A stretch of DNA of 5,687 bases, from assembly GCA_003648245.1 (NCBI GenBank), contig QMOO01000080.1, positions 1 to 5,687 of the forward strand, written 5' to 3'. The position numbers and the translations under genes are program-made. Shown here one piece after another: positions 1 to 5,687 of the stretch (the first letter of the stretch is position 1; each line of letters starts with the position of its first letter). The notes beneath the pieces were generated by a model. It was not told where the DNA came from. It ran no database searches and was given only the letters and a program-made list of their open reading frames with translations. Source of the DNA: Caldisericota bacterium (lineage in GTDB: Bacteria; Caldisericota; Caldisericia; B22-G15).

Positions 1-593
1 TAAGTAAATAGCTTTCTTAAAGCTTTGCTTCTGTGACTAATTTTGTTCTTCTCTTCAAATGTGAGTTCCCCTATGGTTCTATCAAGTTCTGGAAGATAAA
101 ATATAGGATCATACCCAAACCCTCCTGTACCCCTTTTTTCAAACCATATATAACCATTCAGCGTTCCCTCAAAAGCCTCTTCTCTATCGTTATCCTTATA
201 AACTATAACAGTCTTAAACATTGCTTTTCTCTTTTCAAAAGGTACATTTTCAAGAAGTAGCAGTACCTTTTTTATATTCTTTTCAAAATCTCCATCTTCC
301 CCTGCAAATCTTTTTGAAAAAACACCTGGTTTTCCACCAAGATAATCAATGATTAATCCAGAATCGTCTGCAATTGTTGGAATTTTTGTTTTTTCAAAAG
401 CATATCTTGCCTTGATAAGAGCATTCTCAAGAAATGTTTTCCCTGTTTCTTCTGGTAATGAAAACCCATCGAAGTCTTTAAGAGACAGAAATTTTACTTT
501 TAAATCAAACAATTTAGAAACCCCTATATACTCTCTTAGCTTGTGGGGATTCTCAGTAGCCACTAATAGTGTTTTTAAGAAGTTCTTTTTCAT
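1..593 (-). CDS. rdgB: XTP/dITP diphosphatase (RdgB/HAM1 family), 3' end at or just past the window edge
   Basis: This protein hydrolyses non-canonical purine triphosphates (dITP, XTP, ITP) to monophosphates plus pyrophosphate in the cytoplasm, cleaning the nucleotide pool. I translated 197 codons from the ATG at 593. The family motifs appear in order: VATENPHK near residues 11-18, TFLENALIKA (53-62), ADDSGL (75-80), PGVFSKRFAG (89-98), GFGYDPIF (158-165) and SHRSKALRK (186-194). These cover the phosphate-binding and base-recognition elements of HAM1 proteins. The family is usually about 195-205 residues, and the next codon begins TA, so the gene ends here or within a few codons. The start is the first ATG after in-frame TAA codons and fits the usual N-terminus. 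No convincing SD precedes it. The start lies inside the 3' end of rph with a 41-bp overlap, so translation is probably coupled to rph. The rph-rdgB order is common in bacteria. Confidence 0.95.
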   Translation of the reverse strand, partial: MKKNFLKTLLVATENPHKLREYIGVSKLFDLKVKFLSLKDFDGFSLPEETGKTFLENALIKARYAFEKTKIPTIADDSGLIIDYLGGKPGVFSKRFAGEDGDFEKNIKKVLLLLENVPFEKRKAMFKTVIVYKDNDREEAFEGTLNGYIWFEKRGTGGFGYDPIFYLPELDRTIGELTFEEKNKISHRSKALRKLFT

Positions 594-1290
594 AATTTAT
601 TATTTCATTTATGCCTTTCCATGCAAATTTAACAAGTTTAAAAAGCTCTTCAACGGAAAACTCTCTTTTTTCTCCCGTTCCCTGAATCTCTATAATTTTT
701 TTCTGCTCATTCATAACAATATTCATGTCAACCTGTGCCTCAAAATCTTCACTGAAGTTCAAATCTAAAAGAATCTCGTCAGATACAATTCCTACACTCA
801 CAGCACCTATGAAGTATCTAATGGGAAAATAAGGAATTTTCCCTCTCTTAAACATCCTTGAGAGAGCAAGATAGAGAGCAACAAATCCTCCATTTATTGC
901 GGCAGTCCTTGTCCCACCATCTGCCTGTATTACATCTGTATCAATCCATACAGTCATTCCAGGAATTCCTTTTAAATCAACACAGGTCCTTAAAGTTCTT
1001 CCGATTATCCTCTGAATCTCCTGACTTCTTCCTTCTATTCTACCTTTATCAATATCCCTCATAGTTCTTGGATAGGTTGAACCTGGAAGAAGTGAATACT
1101 CTGCTGTGATCCATCCCATATTTGTGTTTCTTAAGAATTGCGGCACCTTCTCTTCAACCATGGCAGTACATATAACCTTAGTGTCTCCCATCTGAACAAG
1201 AACTGAACCAAGAGGATACTTTAAGAAATCTATTTCTATAGAAAACTTTCTCAATTCATCAGGTTGTCTTCCATCTTTTCTTTTAACCAA
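553..1290 (-). CDS. rph: ribonuclease PH (start reassigned to TTG)
   Basis: RNase PH is a phosphorolytic 3'-5' exoribonuclease that trims tRNA 3' ends, releasing nucleoside diphosphates and working as a ring of six subunits. Numbering from the TTG, visible motifs are RKDGRQPDELR near the N-terminus, GSVLVQMGDTKVICTA (28-43), GWITAEYSLLPGST (59-72), GRSQEIQRIIGR (87-98), QADGGTRTA (122-130), AAVSVGIV and DMNIVMNE. The phosphate-binding Arg of GRSQEIQR and the Thr-Arg of GGTRT are present. The frame is open upstream to an ATG at 1323 (256 aa), but that ATG lies between the -35 and -10 of a strong promoter, with the -10 beginning at the next base. The TTG at 1290 gives 245 aa, closer to the usual 240 or so, and has an AAAGGAGAG SD. 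The stop (TGA) lies inside rdgB. The C-terminal tail is slightly longer than in E. coli. Confidence 0.95.
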   Translation of the reverse strand: MVKRKDGRQPDELRKFSIEIDFLKYPLGSVLVQMGDTKVICTAMVEEKVPQFLRNTNMGWITAEYSLLPGSTYPRTMRDIDKGRIEGRSQEIQRIIGRTLRTCVDLKGIPGMTVWIDTDVIQADGGTRTAAINGGFVALYLALSRMFKRGKIPYFPIRYFIGAVSVGIVSDEILLDLNFSEDFEAQVDMNIVMNEQKKIIEIQGTGEKREFSVEELFKLVKFAWKGINEIINYEKELLKNTISGY

Positions 1291-1295
1291 TTTCT

Positions 1296-1304
1296 CTCTC
1301 CTTT
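1296..1304 (-). promoter_or_regulatory. ribosome binding site for the rph TTG start
   Basis: The minus strand reads AAAGGAGAG, with GGAG about seven bases before the TTG at 1290. No SD-like sequence precedes the ATG at 1323. This site, together with the promoter position, decides the start codon. Confidence 0.8.
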
Positions 1305-1314
1305 CTTTAAGAAA

Positions 1315-1344
1315 ATTATACATTTAACTGTTTAATATTGTCAA
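1315..1344 (-). promoter_or_regulatory. sigma70-type promoter of rph-rdgB
   Basis: Read on the minus strand, TTGACA (1344-1339) is followed by an 18-base spacer and TATAAT (1320-1315). Both boxes match the consensus fully. Transcription would begin about seven bases after the -10, near 1308, giving a leader of roughly 18 bases that contains the SD of the TTG start. The -10 lies within what would be codons 2-3 if rph began at the upstream ATG. Confidence 0.85.
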
Positions 1345-1497
1345 ATAAATTACTCTATCAATCATAATAGAGGATGCTAACTTAAGTTTTATTGATACTC
1401 TTCTGGTAGATTTCTTCTTGTTTTCAATGATAGGAAGAAAGATAGATATTAAATCTGGCAGGGTGTGGTAATGGTGAGAAGCTGATAAAATAAATAC
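1324..1497. other. divergent intergenic region between rph and the glycoside hydrolase gene
   Basis: This 174-base AT-rich spacer holds the rph -35 box near its left end and the extended -10 of the hydrolase gene near its right end. A 7-bp inverted repeat (TATCAAT 1356-1362, ATTGATA 1391-1397, 28-base gap) and another (TTTCTTC 1411-1417, GAAGAAA 1434-1440, 16-base gap) lie between them. I see no RNA gene, small ORF or terminator that I can support. Confidence 0.5.
1483..1491 (+). promoter_or_regulatory. extended -10 promoter, glycoside hydrolase gene
   Basis: TGATAAAAT combines an extended -10 TG with TAAAAT (1486-1491). No recognisable -35 lies 16-18 bases upstream, as is usual for extended -10 promoters. 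The hexamer ends exactly six bases before the ATG at 1498, so the predicted transcription start falls on or next to the start codon. That would make the mRNA leaderless. Confidence 0.55.
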
Positions 1498-2496
1498 ATG
1501 CAGAAACCGAAAATTAAAAGATTCATTATGCTTATATTTCTTTTCATATTAACATTTTTAGCATCAGGAATGATTTATATAAATGATTGGACAGGAATAT
1601 CCAATTGTGTAACAGAAAAAGAAATAGTAATGGCAAGATCAATTGGTTTTAGGTTAAGCAGAACAGGAATTCCATGGGCAGGGATAGAAATAAAATATTG
1701 GAACAAACACTGGTTCTGGGAGGAACCTGATAATCTGGTATTACAACATAAAAATCGCCATATTGACATCCTTTATGTTTTGGCTTTTACACCCTGGTGG
1801 GCATCTTCAGGTGGAGATTATAAATCGCCATTCGAAAGCAATGATTATATGTATTATCCTCCGAAAGACATTAAAGATTGGGAAAACTTCATAAGAAAAA
1901 TAGCAATTAGATATAAAGGTCTAATTAAAATGTGGGAGATATGGAACGAACCAGATACGGAATTTTTCTGGAGAGGAAGCGTAGAGGAGTATAAAGAACT
2001 TGTAGAATCTGCGTATAAAACATTGAAGGAGGTAGATAGTGAGAGTACAGTGGTTCTGGGGGGATTGGCTCTTAGCGATCCTGGTGATGGAAAGTTTAAT
2101 CCAGATTTTCTTGAAGAGTTCTTAAAACTTGGAGGAGGAAATTTTGTTGATGTAATATCCTTCCACATTTATTGTAATCAAAAGGAAACTCTGAAAGACA
2201 AGGTTAGATATATTAAAAGGCTCTTTAAAAAATACAATATAAACAAGAAAATCTGGATAACAGAACTTGGATGTTCTACAGCTACACACACTGAGGAAGA
2301 ACAGAGTGAGTTTATTATGAAATCTTTAAAAGAATCCAGTGAACTTGGTATAGAAAAGGTTTTTATATACAGATTGGAAGACATAGAAGAGGACGAAGAG
2401 TGGGAGTCAAGACTTGGAATTTTAAGAAGAGATTTCTCTTATAAAAAAATTATATATAAACTATGGAATTTTCTTCACAGCGGAATAATAGATTAG
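1498..2496 (+). CDS. secreted or membrane-anchored clan GH-A glycoside hydrolase (GH39/GH5-like)
   Basis: This predicted glycosidase has 332 residues. Residues 1-8 carry four positive charges and 9-28 are strongly hydrophobic, forming a signal peptide (possible cleavage after A22-S-G24) or an uncleaved N-terminal anchor. There is no lipobox Cys. The catalytic domain would therefore face the outside. It shows the (beta/alpha)8 retaining-glycosidase signature: FTPWWAS (97-103), MWEIWNEPD (145-153) with acid/base E151, SFHIY (221-225) and IWITELGCS (252-260) with nucleophile E256. This pattern and the RTGIPWAGIE strand resemble GH39/GH5 proteins, but the substrate (xylan, other beta-glycan or own exopolysaccharide) cannot be read from the sequence. 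No carbohydrate-binding module or sugar-metabolism neighbour is present. No usable SD precedes the ATG; the nearest GGTGAG is about 20 bases away. An upstream in-frame ATG at 1471 is blocked by TGA. Confidence 0.85.
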   Translation: MQKPKIKRFIMLIFLFILTFLASGMIYINDWTGISNCVTEKEIVMARSIGFRLSRTGIPWAGIEIKYWNKHWFWEEPDNLVLQHKNRHIDILYVLAFTPWWASSGGDYKSPFESNDYMYYPPKDIKDWENFIRKIAIRYKGLIKMWEIWNEPDTEFFWRGSVEEYKELVESAYKTLKEVDSESTVVLGGLALSDPGDGKFNPDFLEEFLKLGGGNFVDVISFHIYCNQKETLKDKVRYIKRLFKKYNINKKIWITELGCSTATHTEEEQSEFIMKSLKESSELGIEKVFIYRLEDIEEDEEWESRLGILRRDFSYKKIIYKLWNFLHSGIID

Positions 2497-2507
2497 TTTT
2501 CTGAGGT

Positions 2508-2536
2508 TTGACTTATTCATAAAAAGAAATTAAAAT
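2508..2536 (+). promoter_or_regulatory. sigma70-type promoter of the ornithine cyclodeaminase-proA-proC cluster
   Basis: TTGACT (2508-2513) and TAAAAT (2531-2536) are separated by 17 bases, with five of six positions matching in each box. The -10 ends six bases before the ATG at 2543, so the predicted transcription start is at about the A of the start codon. It lies just after the hydrolase stop codon, so the proline cluster probably has its own transcript. Confidence 0.75.
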
Positions 2537-2542
2537 TATCAC

Positions 2543-3757
2543 ATGCAGAGAGAGGAGATAGAGCTAAGAGGTCATATAATTGACTCAATGATTCTACCTA
2601 AGATTTTTGACGTTATCATGAACATGGGGGGCGAATTTGAAATTCTTGAATTTGAGATAGGTAAAAGAAGAGAGCTTCCAAGTTATGCAAAGCTTCTTGT
2701 TATGGCAGAAAAAAGGGAACTTCTTGAGGATATTCTTGAAGAGTTACAGAAATTAGGCGCCACTCTTACAGAGGAAAAGGAAGTTAACCTGTCACCTGTA
2801 GAGAAAGATGGAGTTGCTCCAGATAACTTTTATTCAACCACAAACCACAAAACTTATATAAGGCTTAACAAAAAATGGATATATGTAAAAAACCCTGAGA
2901 TGGATTGTGTAATTGTAGTTAAGGGGGAAGAAGCGGAAACAAAACCAATAAATGAATTAAAAATAGGAGAAATGGTCGTTACAGGCTTTGATGGAATAAG
3001 AATTGAACCACCAGAAAGGCCAAGAGGAAATCTTGGACCATTTGAATTCATGAACAGCGATGTTTCCATAGAGAAACCAAAGGGTACGCTTATAAGGGCA
3101 GTAGCAAGGGAGATAAAAAAGATAAAAGAAAGGGATGGAAAGATTGGCGTTGTGGTAGGTCCTGCAGTTGTACATACAGGTGCTCACATTTTCCTAGCGG
3201 AAATGATAAGATTGGGCTTCGTGGATGCTTTCTTTGGAGGAAATGCAATTGCAGTACATGATATAGAGTATGCTCTCTTTGGAACATCCCTTGGTATAAA
3301 CATAGAAACAGGGGAAATATCAGAGCATGGACACAGAAATCACTTAAGAGCCATAAACACCATAAGAAAAATTGGATCCATTAAGAAAGCCGTTGAAGCT
3401 CGTGTTTTAAAAAGTGGTGTGATGTATGAACTTATAAAGAATCATGTTCCTTTTGTTCTTGCTGGAAGTATAAGAGACGATGGACCATTGCCTGAGGTTA
3501 TAACTGATACAATAGTTGCTCAAAGAAAAATGAGGGAACTCTTAAGAGATATAGATTTGATTCTTATGATGTCAACCATGCTTCACTCCATAGCAGTTGG
3601 TAATTTAATCCCTTCTTATGTTAAAACGGTATGTATAGATATAAATCCATCAGTGGTAACAAAACTAATGGATAGAGGATCAGCTCAAACTCTGGGAATT
3701 GTTACAGATGTAGGAGAATTTCTCCCTCTTCTTGTTAGAGAACTTAAAAATAAATAA
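2543..3757 (+). CDS. archaeal-type ornithine cyclodeaminase (TIGR00300, LOR/SDH-domain family)
   Basis: Members of this family convert L-ornithine to L-proline plus ammonia using bound NAD; activity is known for methanogen proteins and for the C-terminal part of cyanobacterial AgrE/ArgZ. The 404 residues begin with the LOR/SDH conserved domain (about 1-100: IELRGHIIDSMILPK, GGEFEILEFEIGK, FYSTTNHKTYIR). A linking region follows with PPERPRG (156-162) and FEFMNSDVSIEKP (167-179). The C-terminal nucleotide-binding half has VVVGPAVVHTGA, GNAIAVHDIE (233-242), AGSIRDDGPLPEVITD (307-322), TMLHSIAVGN (345-354) and CIDINPSVVTKLMDRG. The arginine dihydrolase module of AgrE is absent, so ornithine must come from elsewhere. 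The start matches the N-terminus I recall for the family (MxxxELxGHIIDSM), although no SD precedes it. proA follows after 21 bases, supporting a proline role. It is unrelated to the mu-crystallin-type cyclodeaminase. Family identity is sure; the exact activity is inferred. Confidence 0.88.
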   Translation: MQREEIELRGHIIDSMILPKIFDVIMNMGGEFEILEFEIGKRRELPSYAKLLVMAEKRELLEDILEELQKLGATLTEEKEVNLSPVEKDGVAPDNFYSTTNHKTYIRLNKKWIYVKNPEMDCVIVVKGEEAETKPINELKIGEMVVTGFDGIRIEPPERPRGNLGPFEFMNSDVSIEKPKGTLIRAVAREIKKIKERDGKIGVVVGPAVVHTGAHIFLAEMIRLGFVDAFFGGNAIAVHDIEYALFGTSLGINIETGEISEHGHRNHLRAINTIRKIGSIKKAVEARVLKSGVMYELIKNHVPFVLAGSIRDDGPLPEVITDTIVAQRKMRELLRDIDLILMMSTMLHSIAVGNLIPSYVKTVCIDINPSVVTKLMDRGSAQTLGIVTDVGEFLPLLVRELKNK

Positions 3758-3767
3758 AATGAATAAA

Positions 3768-3774
3768 AGAGGTG
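3768..3774 (+). promoter_or_regulatory. ribosome binding site of proA
   Basis: AGAGGTG sits four bases before the ATG at 3779, in the 21-base gap after the cyclodeaminase stop. It supports this start and contrasts with the SD-less starts of the two upstream genes. Confidence 0.75.
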
Positions 3775-3778
3775 CTAT

Positions 3779-5026
3779 ATGAAAGAAGTAATTGAAAAGG
3801 CAAAGAAAGCATTTGAGGTTAAAAATATAGTTGCAATCCTTCCGACAGAGGTGAAAAATAACGCTCTTCTCTTTATGGCAGAAGAACTTGTAAAGAAAAA
3901 AGATCTTATTATAAAGGAAAACAAAAAAGACATGATTAGAGGTGAGGATAAGGGATTATCTAAATCTTTACTTGATAGACTCCTTCTTAATGAAAAAAGA
4001 ATTTATGGTATTGCTGAAGGTTTAAAAGTTGTAGCTTCTCTTCCTGACCCTGTAGGTGAACTGGTATCAGGCTGGCAAAGACCAAACGGCTTAAGAATTA
4101 TGAAGATGAGAGTTCCAATTGGATTAATAGGAATGATTTATGAGGCAAGACCCAATGTCACAGCGGATGCTATAGGTTTAACTTTAAAAAGTGGAAACTG
4201 CGTAATTCTTAGAGGAGGAAGTGAGGCAATAAATTCAAACATCGTCATATGGAAGATTCTATCAGAGGCTGCATACAAGGTGGGAATTCCTGAAGGTTCC
4301 ATTCAATTGATTGAAACAACCAATAGAGAAGCAGTTTTTACACTTCTCACTTTAACAGAATACCTTGATGTAGTAATCCCAAGGGGCAGTGCTAAGTTTA
4401 TAAATTTTGTTAAGGAAAATGCAAAAGTTCCTGTAATTGAAACTGGAGCGGGAGTTGTTCATATATTTGTAGATGAAACAGGAAAGCTTGAGATGGCAAA
4501 GAGAATAATCGTAAATGCAAAGGTTCAACGGCCTTCTGTATGTAATGCGGTAGAGAAAGTTCTGTTTCATAGAAAAGTAAAAGAGACGCACATTGTCCCT
4601 ATTCTTGATGCTTTAAAAGAGAAGGGAGTTAGCATAATAGGTGATAGAGAAGTTCAGGAAATCTACAAAGACACAATACCAGCCACAGAAGAAGATTGGA
4701 CTAAGGAGTATCTTGATCTTAAAATAGCGGTAAAGGTTGTATCAAATGTTGATGAAGCAATAGAGCACATAAATAAATATGGAACTCATCACTCAGATGC
4801 TATAATCACAGAAGATTACAGCAATGCAATGAAGTTTCTCTCTTCTGTGGATTCTTCATGTGTATATGTGAATGCATCAACGAGATTCACAGATGGGTTT
4901 GAGTTCGGTTTTGGAGCAGAAATAGGAATATCCACACAAAAACTTCATGCAAGAGGTCCTATGGGTCTTAAAGAACTTACAACTACAAAATACATAATAT
5001 TCGGTGAAGGGCAGGTGAGAAAATGA
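3779..5026 (+). CDS. proA: glutamate-5-semialdehyde dehydrogenase (gamma-glutamyl phosphate reductase)
   Basis: ProA reduces gamma-glutamyl phosphate to glutamate-5-semialdehyde with NADPH, the second step of proline synthesis from glutamate, in the cytoplasm. At 415 residues it has the standard family length. Visible motifs are RVPIGLIGMIYEARPNVTAD (111-130), GNCVILRGGSEA (139-150), the NADP-domain stretch VVIPRGSAKFINFV (198-211), VPVIETGAG (217-225), the active-site NAKVQRPSVCNAVEK (246-260) with catalytic Cys255, and the C-terminal signature HINKYGTHHSDAIIT. All catalytic elements are intact, with no frameshift. It lies 21 bases after the cyclodeaminase gene, and its TGA overlaps the proC ATG, so proA and proC are translationally coupled. 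The usual partner proB (glutamate 5-kinase), often directly upstream, is replaced in position by the cyclodeaminase gene. Confidence 0.97.
   Translation: MKEVIEKAKKAFEVKNIVAILPTEVKNNALLFMAEELVKKKDLIIKENKKDMIRGEDKGLSKSLLDRLLLNEKRIYGIAEGLKVVASLPDPVGELVSGWQRPNGLRIMKMRVPIGLIGMIYEARPNVTADAIGLTLKSGNCVILRGGSEAINSNIVIWKILSEAAYKVGIPEGSIQLIETTNREAVFTLLTLTEYLDVVIPRGSAKFINFVKENAKVPVIETGAGVVHIFVDETGKLEMAKRIIVNAKVQRPSVCNAVEKVLFHRKVKETHIVPILDALKEKGVSIIGDREVQEIYKDTIPATEEDWTKEYLDLKIAVKVVSNVDEAIEHINKYGTHHSDAIITEDYSNAMKFLSSVDSSCVYVNASTRFTDGFEFGFGAEIGISTQKLHARGPMGLKELTTTKYIIFGEGQVRK
5013..5019 (+). promoter_or_regulatory. ribosome binding site of proC, inside the proA 3' end
   Basis: AGGTGAG lies just upstream of the proC ATG at 5023 (AGGTG spaced five bases) and within the last codons of proA. 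With the ATGA stop/start overlap it indicates coupled translation. Confidence 0.7.
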
Positions 5027-5687
5027 AAGTTTCAATAATTGGCTGTGGAAAGATGGGTGAATCTCTACTTAAGGGGCTCTTAAACAAAGGATTTAAGGAA
5101 TCTGACATATTTATAACTACAAAAACAGCCACACATCTTAAAAAATTACTGGAAAGATACAAAGTAATGGGTTCAACTGAAAATATTGATGCTCTTAAGT
5201 TTTCAGACATTGTAATACTTTCCATAAAACCACAGAATCTTGAAGAAATATCAAAGGAACTAACTGGTAAATTTGACGGAAAAATACTAATCTCAATTCT
5301 TGCTGGAATAAGCATTAAAAATTTGAAGGATCATCTTAAAGCAAAGAAAGTTGTAAGATGTATGCCAAACCTTCCCTCAAGGATTGGAAAAGGAATAACA
5401 GTGTGGACAGATTCGGGTTTAAATGAAGAGGAAAGAAATATAGTTAAAAAAATACTCTCTTCTCTTGGTGAAGATGTTTATGTGGAAAAGGGAGAATTTA
5501 TAGACATTGGAACATCTCTAAGTGGATCAGGTCCAGCTTACATATTTTTGTTTCTCAAATCCATGAGCGATGCCGGTGTTTATCTTGGACTTCCAAGAGA
5601 AATAAGCGAAAAGCTCTCTGAAGAAACTGTCATTGGTTCGGTTCTTCTTAAGAGAGAACTTAAAAAAACTTACGATGAACTCATAGA
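5023..5687 (+). CDS. proC: pyrroline-5-carboxylate reductase, 5' part (cut by window end)
   Basis: ProC reduces 1-pyrroline-5-carboxylate to L-proline with NAD(P)H, the last step of the glutamate route. I translated 221 codons, and the frame is open to the right edge. The family is about 265-275 residues, so some 45-55 are missing. The Rossmann motif IGCGKMG (6-12) opens the protein, followed by VILSIKPQ (64-71), ISILAGIS (90-97), VRCMPNLPSRIGKG (111-124) and LSGSGPAYIF (166-175) leading into DAGVYLGLPR (183-192), the start of the ProC signature. The C-terminal part carrying the rest of that signature (TSPGGTT in relatives) lies outside. The ATG overlaps the proA stop by four bases and has its own SD. 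Confidence 0.96.
   Translation, partial: MKVSIIGCGKMGESLLKGLLNKGFKESDIFITTKTATHLKKLLERYKVMGSTENIDALKFSDIVILSIKPQNLEEISKELTGKFDGKILISILAGISIKNLKDHLKAKKVVRCMPNLPSRIGKGITVWTDSGLNEEERNIVKKILSSLGEDVYVEKGEFIDIGTSLSGSGPAYIFLFLKSMSDAGVYLGLPREISEKLSEETVIGSVLLKRELKKTYDELI

Noticed and set aside
33..260. Open frame of 75 codons on the plus strand
   Set aside because: It is antisense to rdgB, whose minus-strand translation carries all HAM1 motifs across this stretch.
349..768. Open frame of 139 codons on the plus strand
   Set aside because: It runs antisense across the rdgB start and the rph 3' end, has low-complexity Phe/Asn/Ser-rich composition and no recognisable domain.
1411..1440. TTTCTTC/GAAGAAA hairpin as a terminator
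   Set aside because: The stem is only 7 bp, AT-rich with a 16-base loop and no T-run after it; it lies upstream of both divergent genes, where no transcript needs to end.
2497..2542. Terminator between the hydrolase and cyclodeaminase genes
   Set aside because: No GC-rich stem with a following T-run is visible in the 46 bases; read-through from the hydrolase gene into the proline cluster cannot be excluded.
2548..2556. AGAGGAGA-type SD inside codons 3-5 of the cyclodeaminase gene, suggesting a later start as in rph
   Set aside because: No ATG, GTG or TTG follows in frame at SD spacing; the next in-frame ATG is codon 16 and would remove conserved N-terminal residues. The purine-rich stretch simply encodes Arg-Glu-Glu.
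4983..5315. Open frame of 110 codons on the minus strand
   Set aside because: It is antisense to the proA end and the proC Rossmann domain, which are clearly coding on the plus strand.
1..5687. Mobile elements, CRISPR arrays, tRNA or rRNA genes, toxin-antitoxin or defence genes
   Set aside because: No long direct or terminal repeats, repeat-spacer pattern, cloverleaf or related protein motifs were seen; the window is largely housekeeping genes with uniform codon use.

Overview
The window comes from an AT-rich bacterial genome. Arginine codons are almost all AGA/AGG and the proteins are rich in Lys, Glu and Ile, which suggests a low-GC, possibly thermophilic lineage (inference). The promoters are sigma70-like and the RNase PH and proline enzymes are bacterial in type. 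One gene belongs to a family best known from methanogens and, as a fusion, from cyanobacteria. I cannot name the phylum from this sequence alone.

Layout. The left quarter (1-1290) is on the minus strand: rph (RNase PH) followed by rdgB/HAM1 (XTP/dITP pyrophosphatase). The two overlap by 41 bp, and rdgB reaches or nearly reaches its end at the left edge. A strong promoter (TTGACA-18-TATAAT) drives this pair. Its -10 box covers the upstream ATG of the rph frame, so the real rph start is most likely a TTG 33 bases further in, which has a strong Shine-Dalgarno (SD) sequence. Bases 1324-1497 form a short divergent intergenic region. Next, on the plus strand, come a membrane-anchored or secreted clan-A glycoside hydrolase (1498-2496), an archaeal-type ornithine cyclodeaminase of the TIGR00300 / LOR-SDH family (2543-3757), proA (3779-5026) and the first four fifths of proC (5023 to the right edge).

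How the genes work together. The last three genes form a proline-synthesis cluster. ProA and ProC are steps two and three of the glutamate route. The ornithine cyclodeaminase homologue would make proline directly from ornithine. proB, the first step of the glutamate route, is not in the window. The proA and proC starts have good SD sequences, and proA/proC overlap as ATGA.

The main unusual signal is at the starts of the hydrolase and cyclodeaminase genes. Both have TAAAAT exactly six bases before the ATG and no SD, an arrangement that predicts leaderless mRNAs. The genes inside operons, and rph, use SD sequences, apart from rdgB, which is probably coupled to rph.
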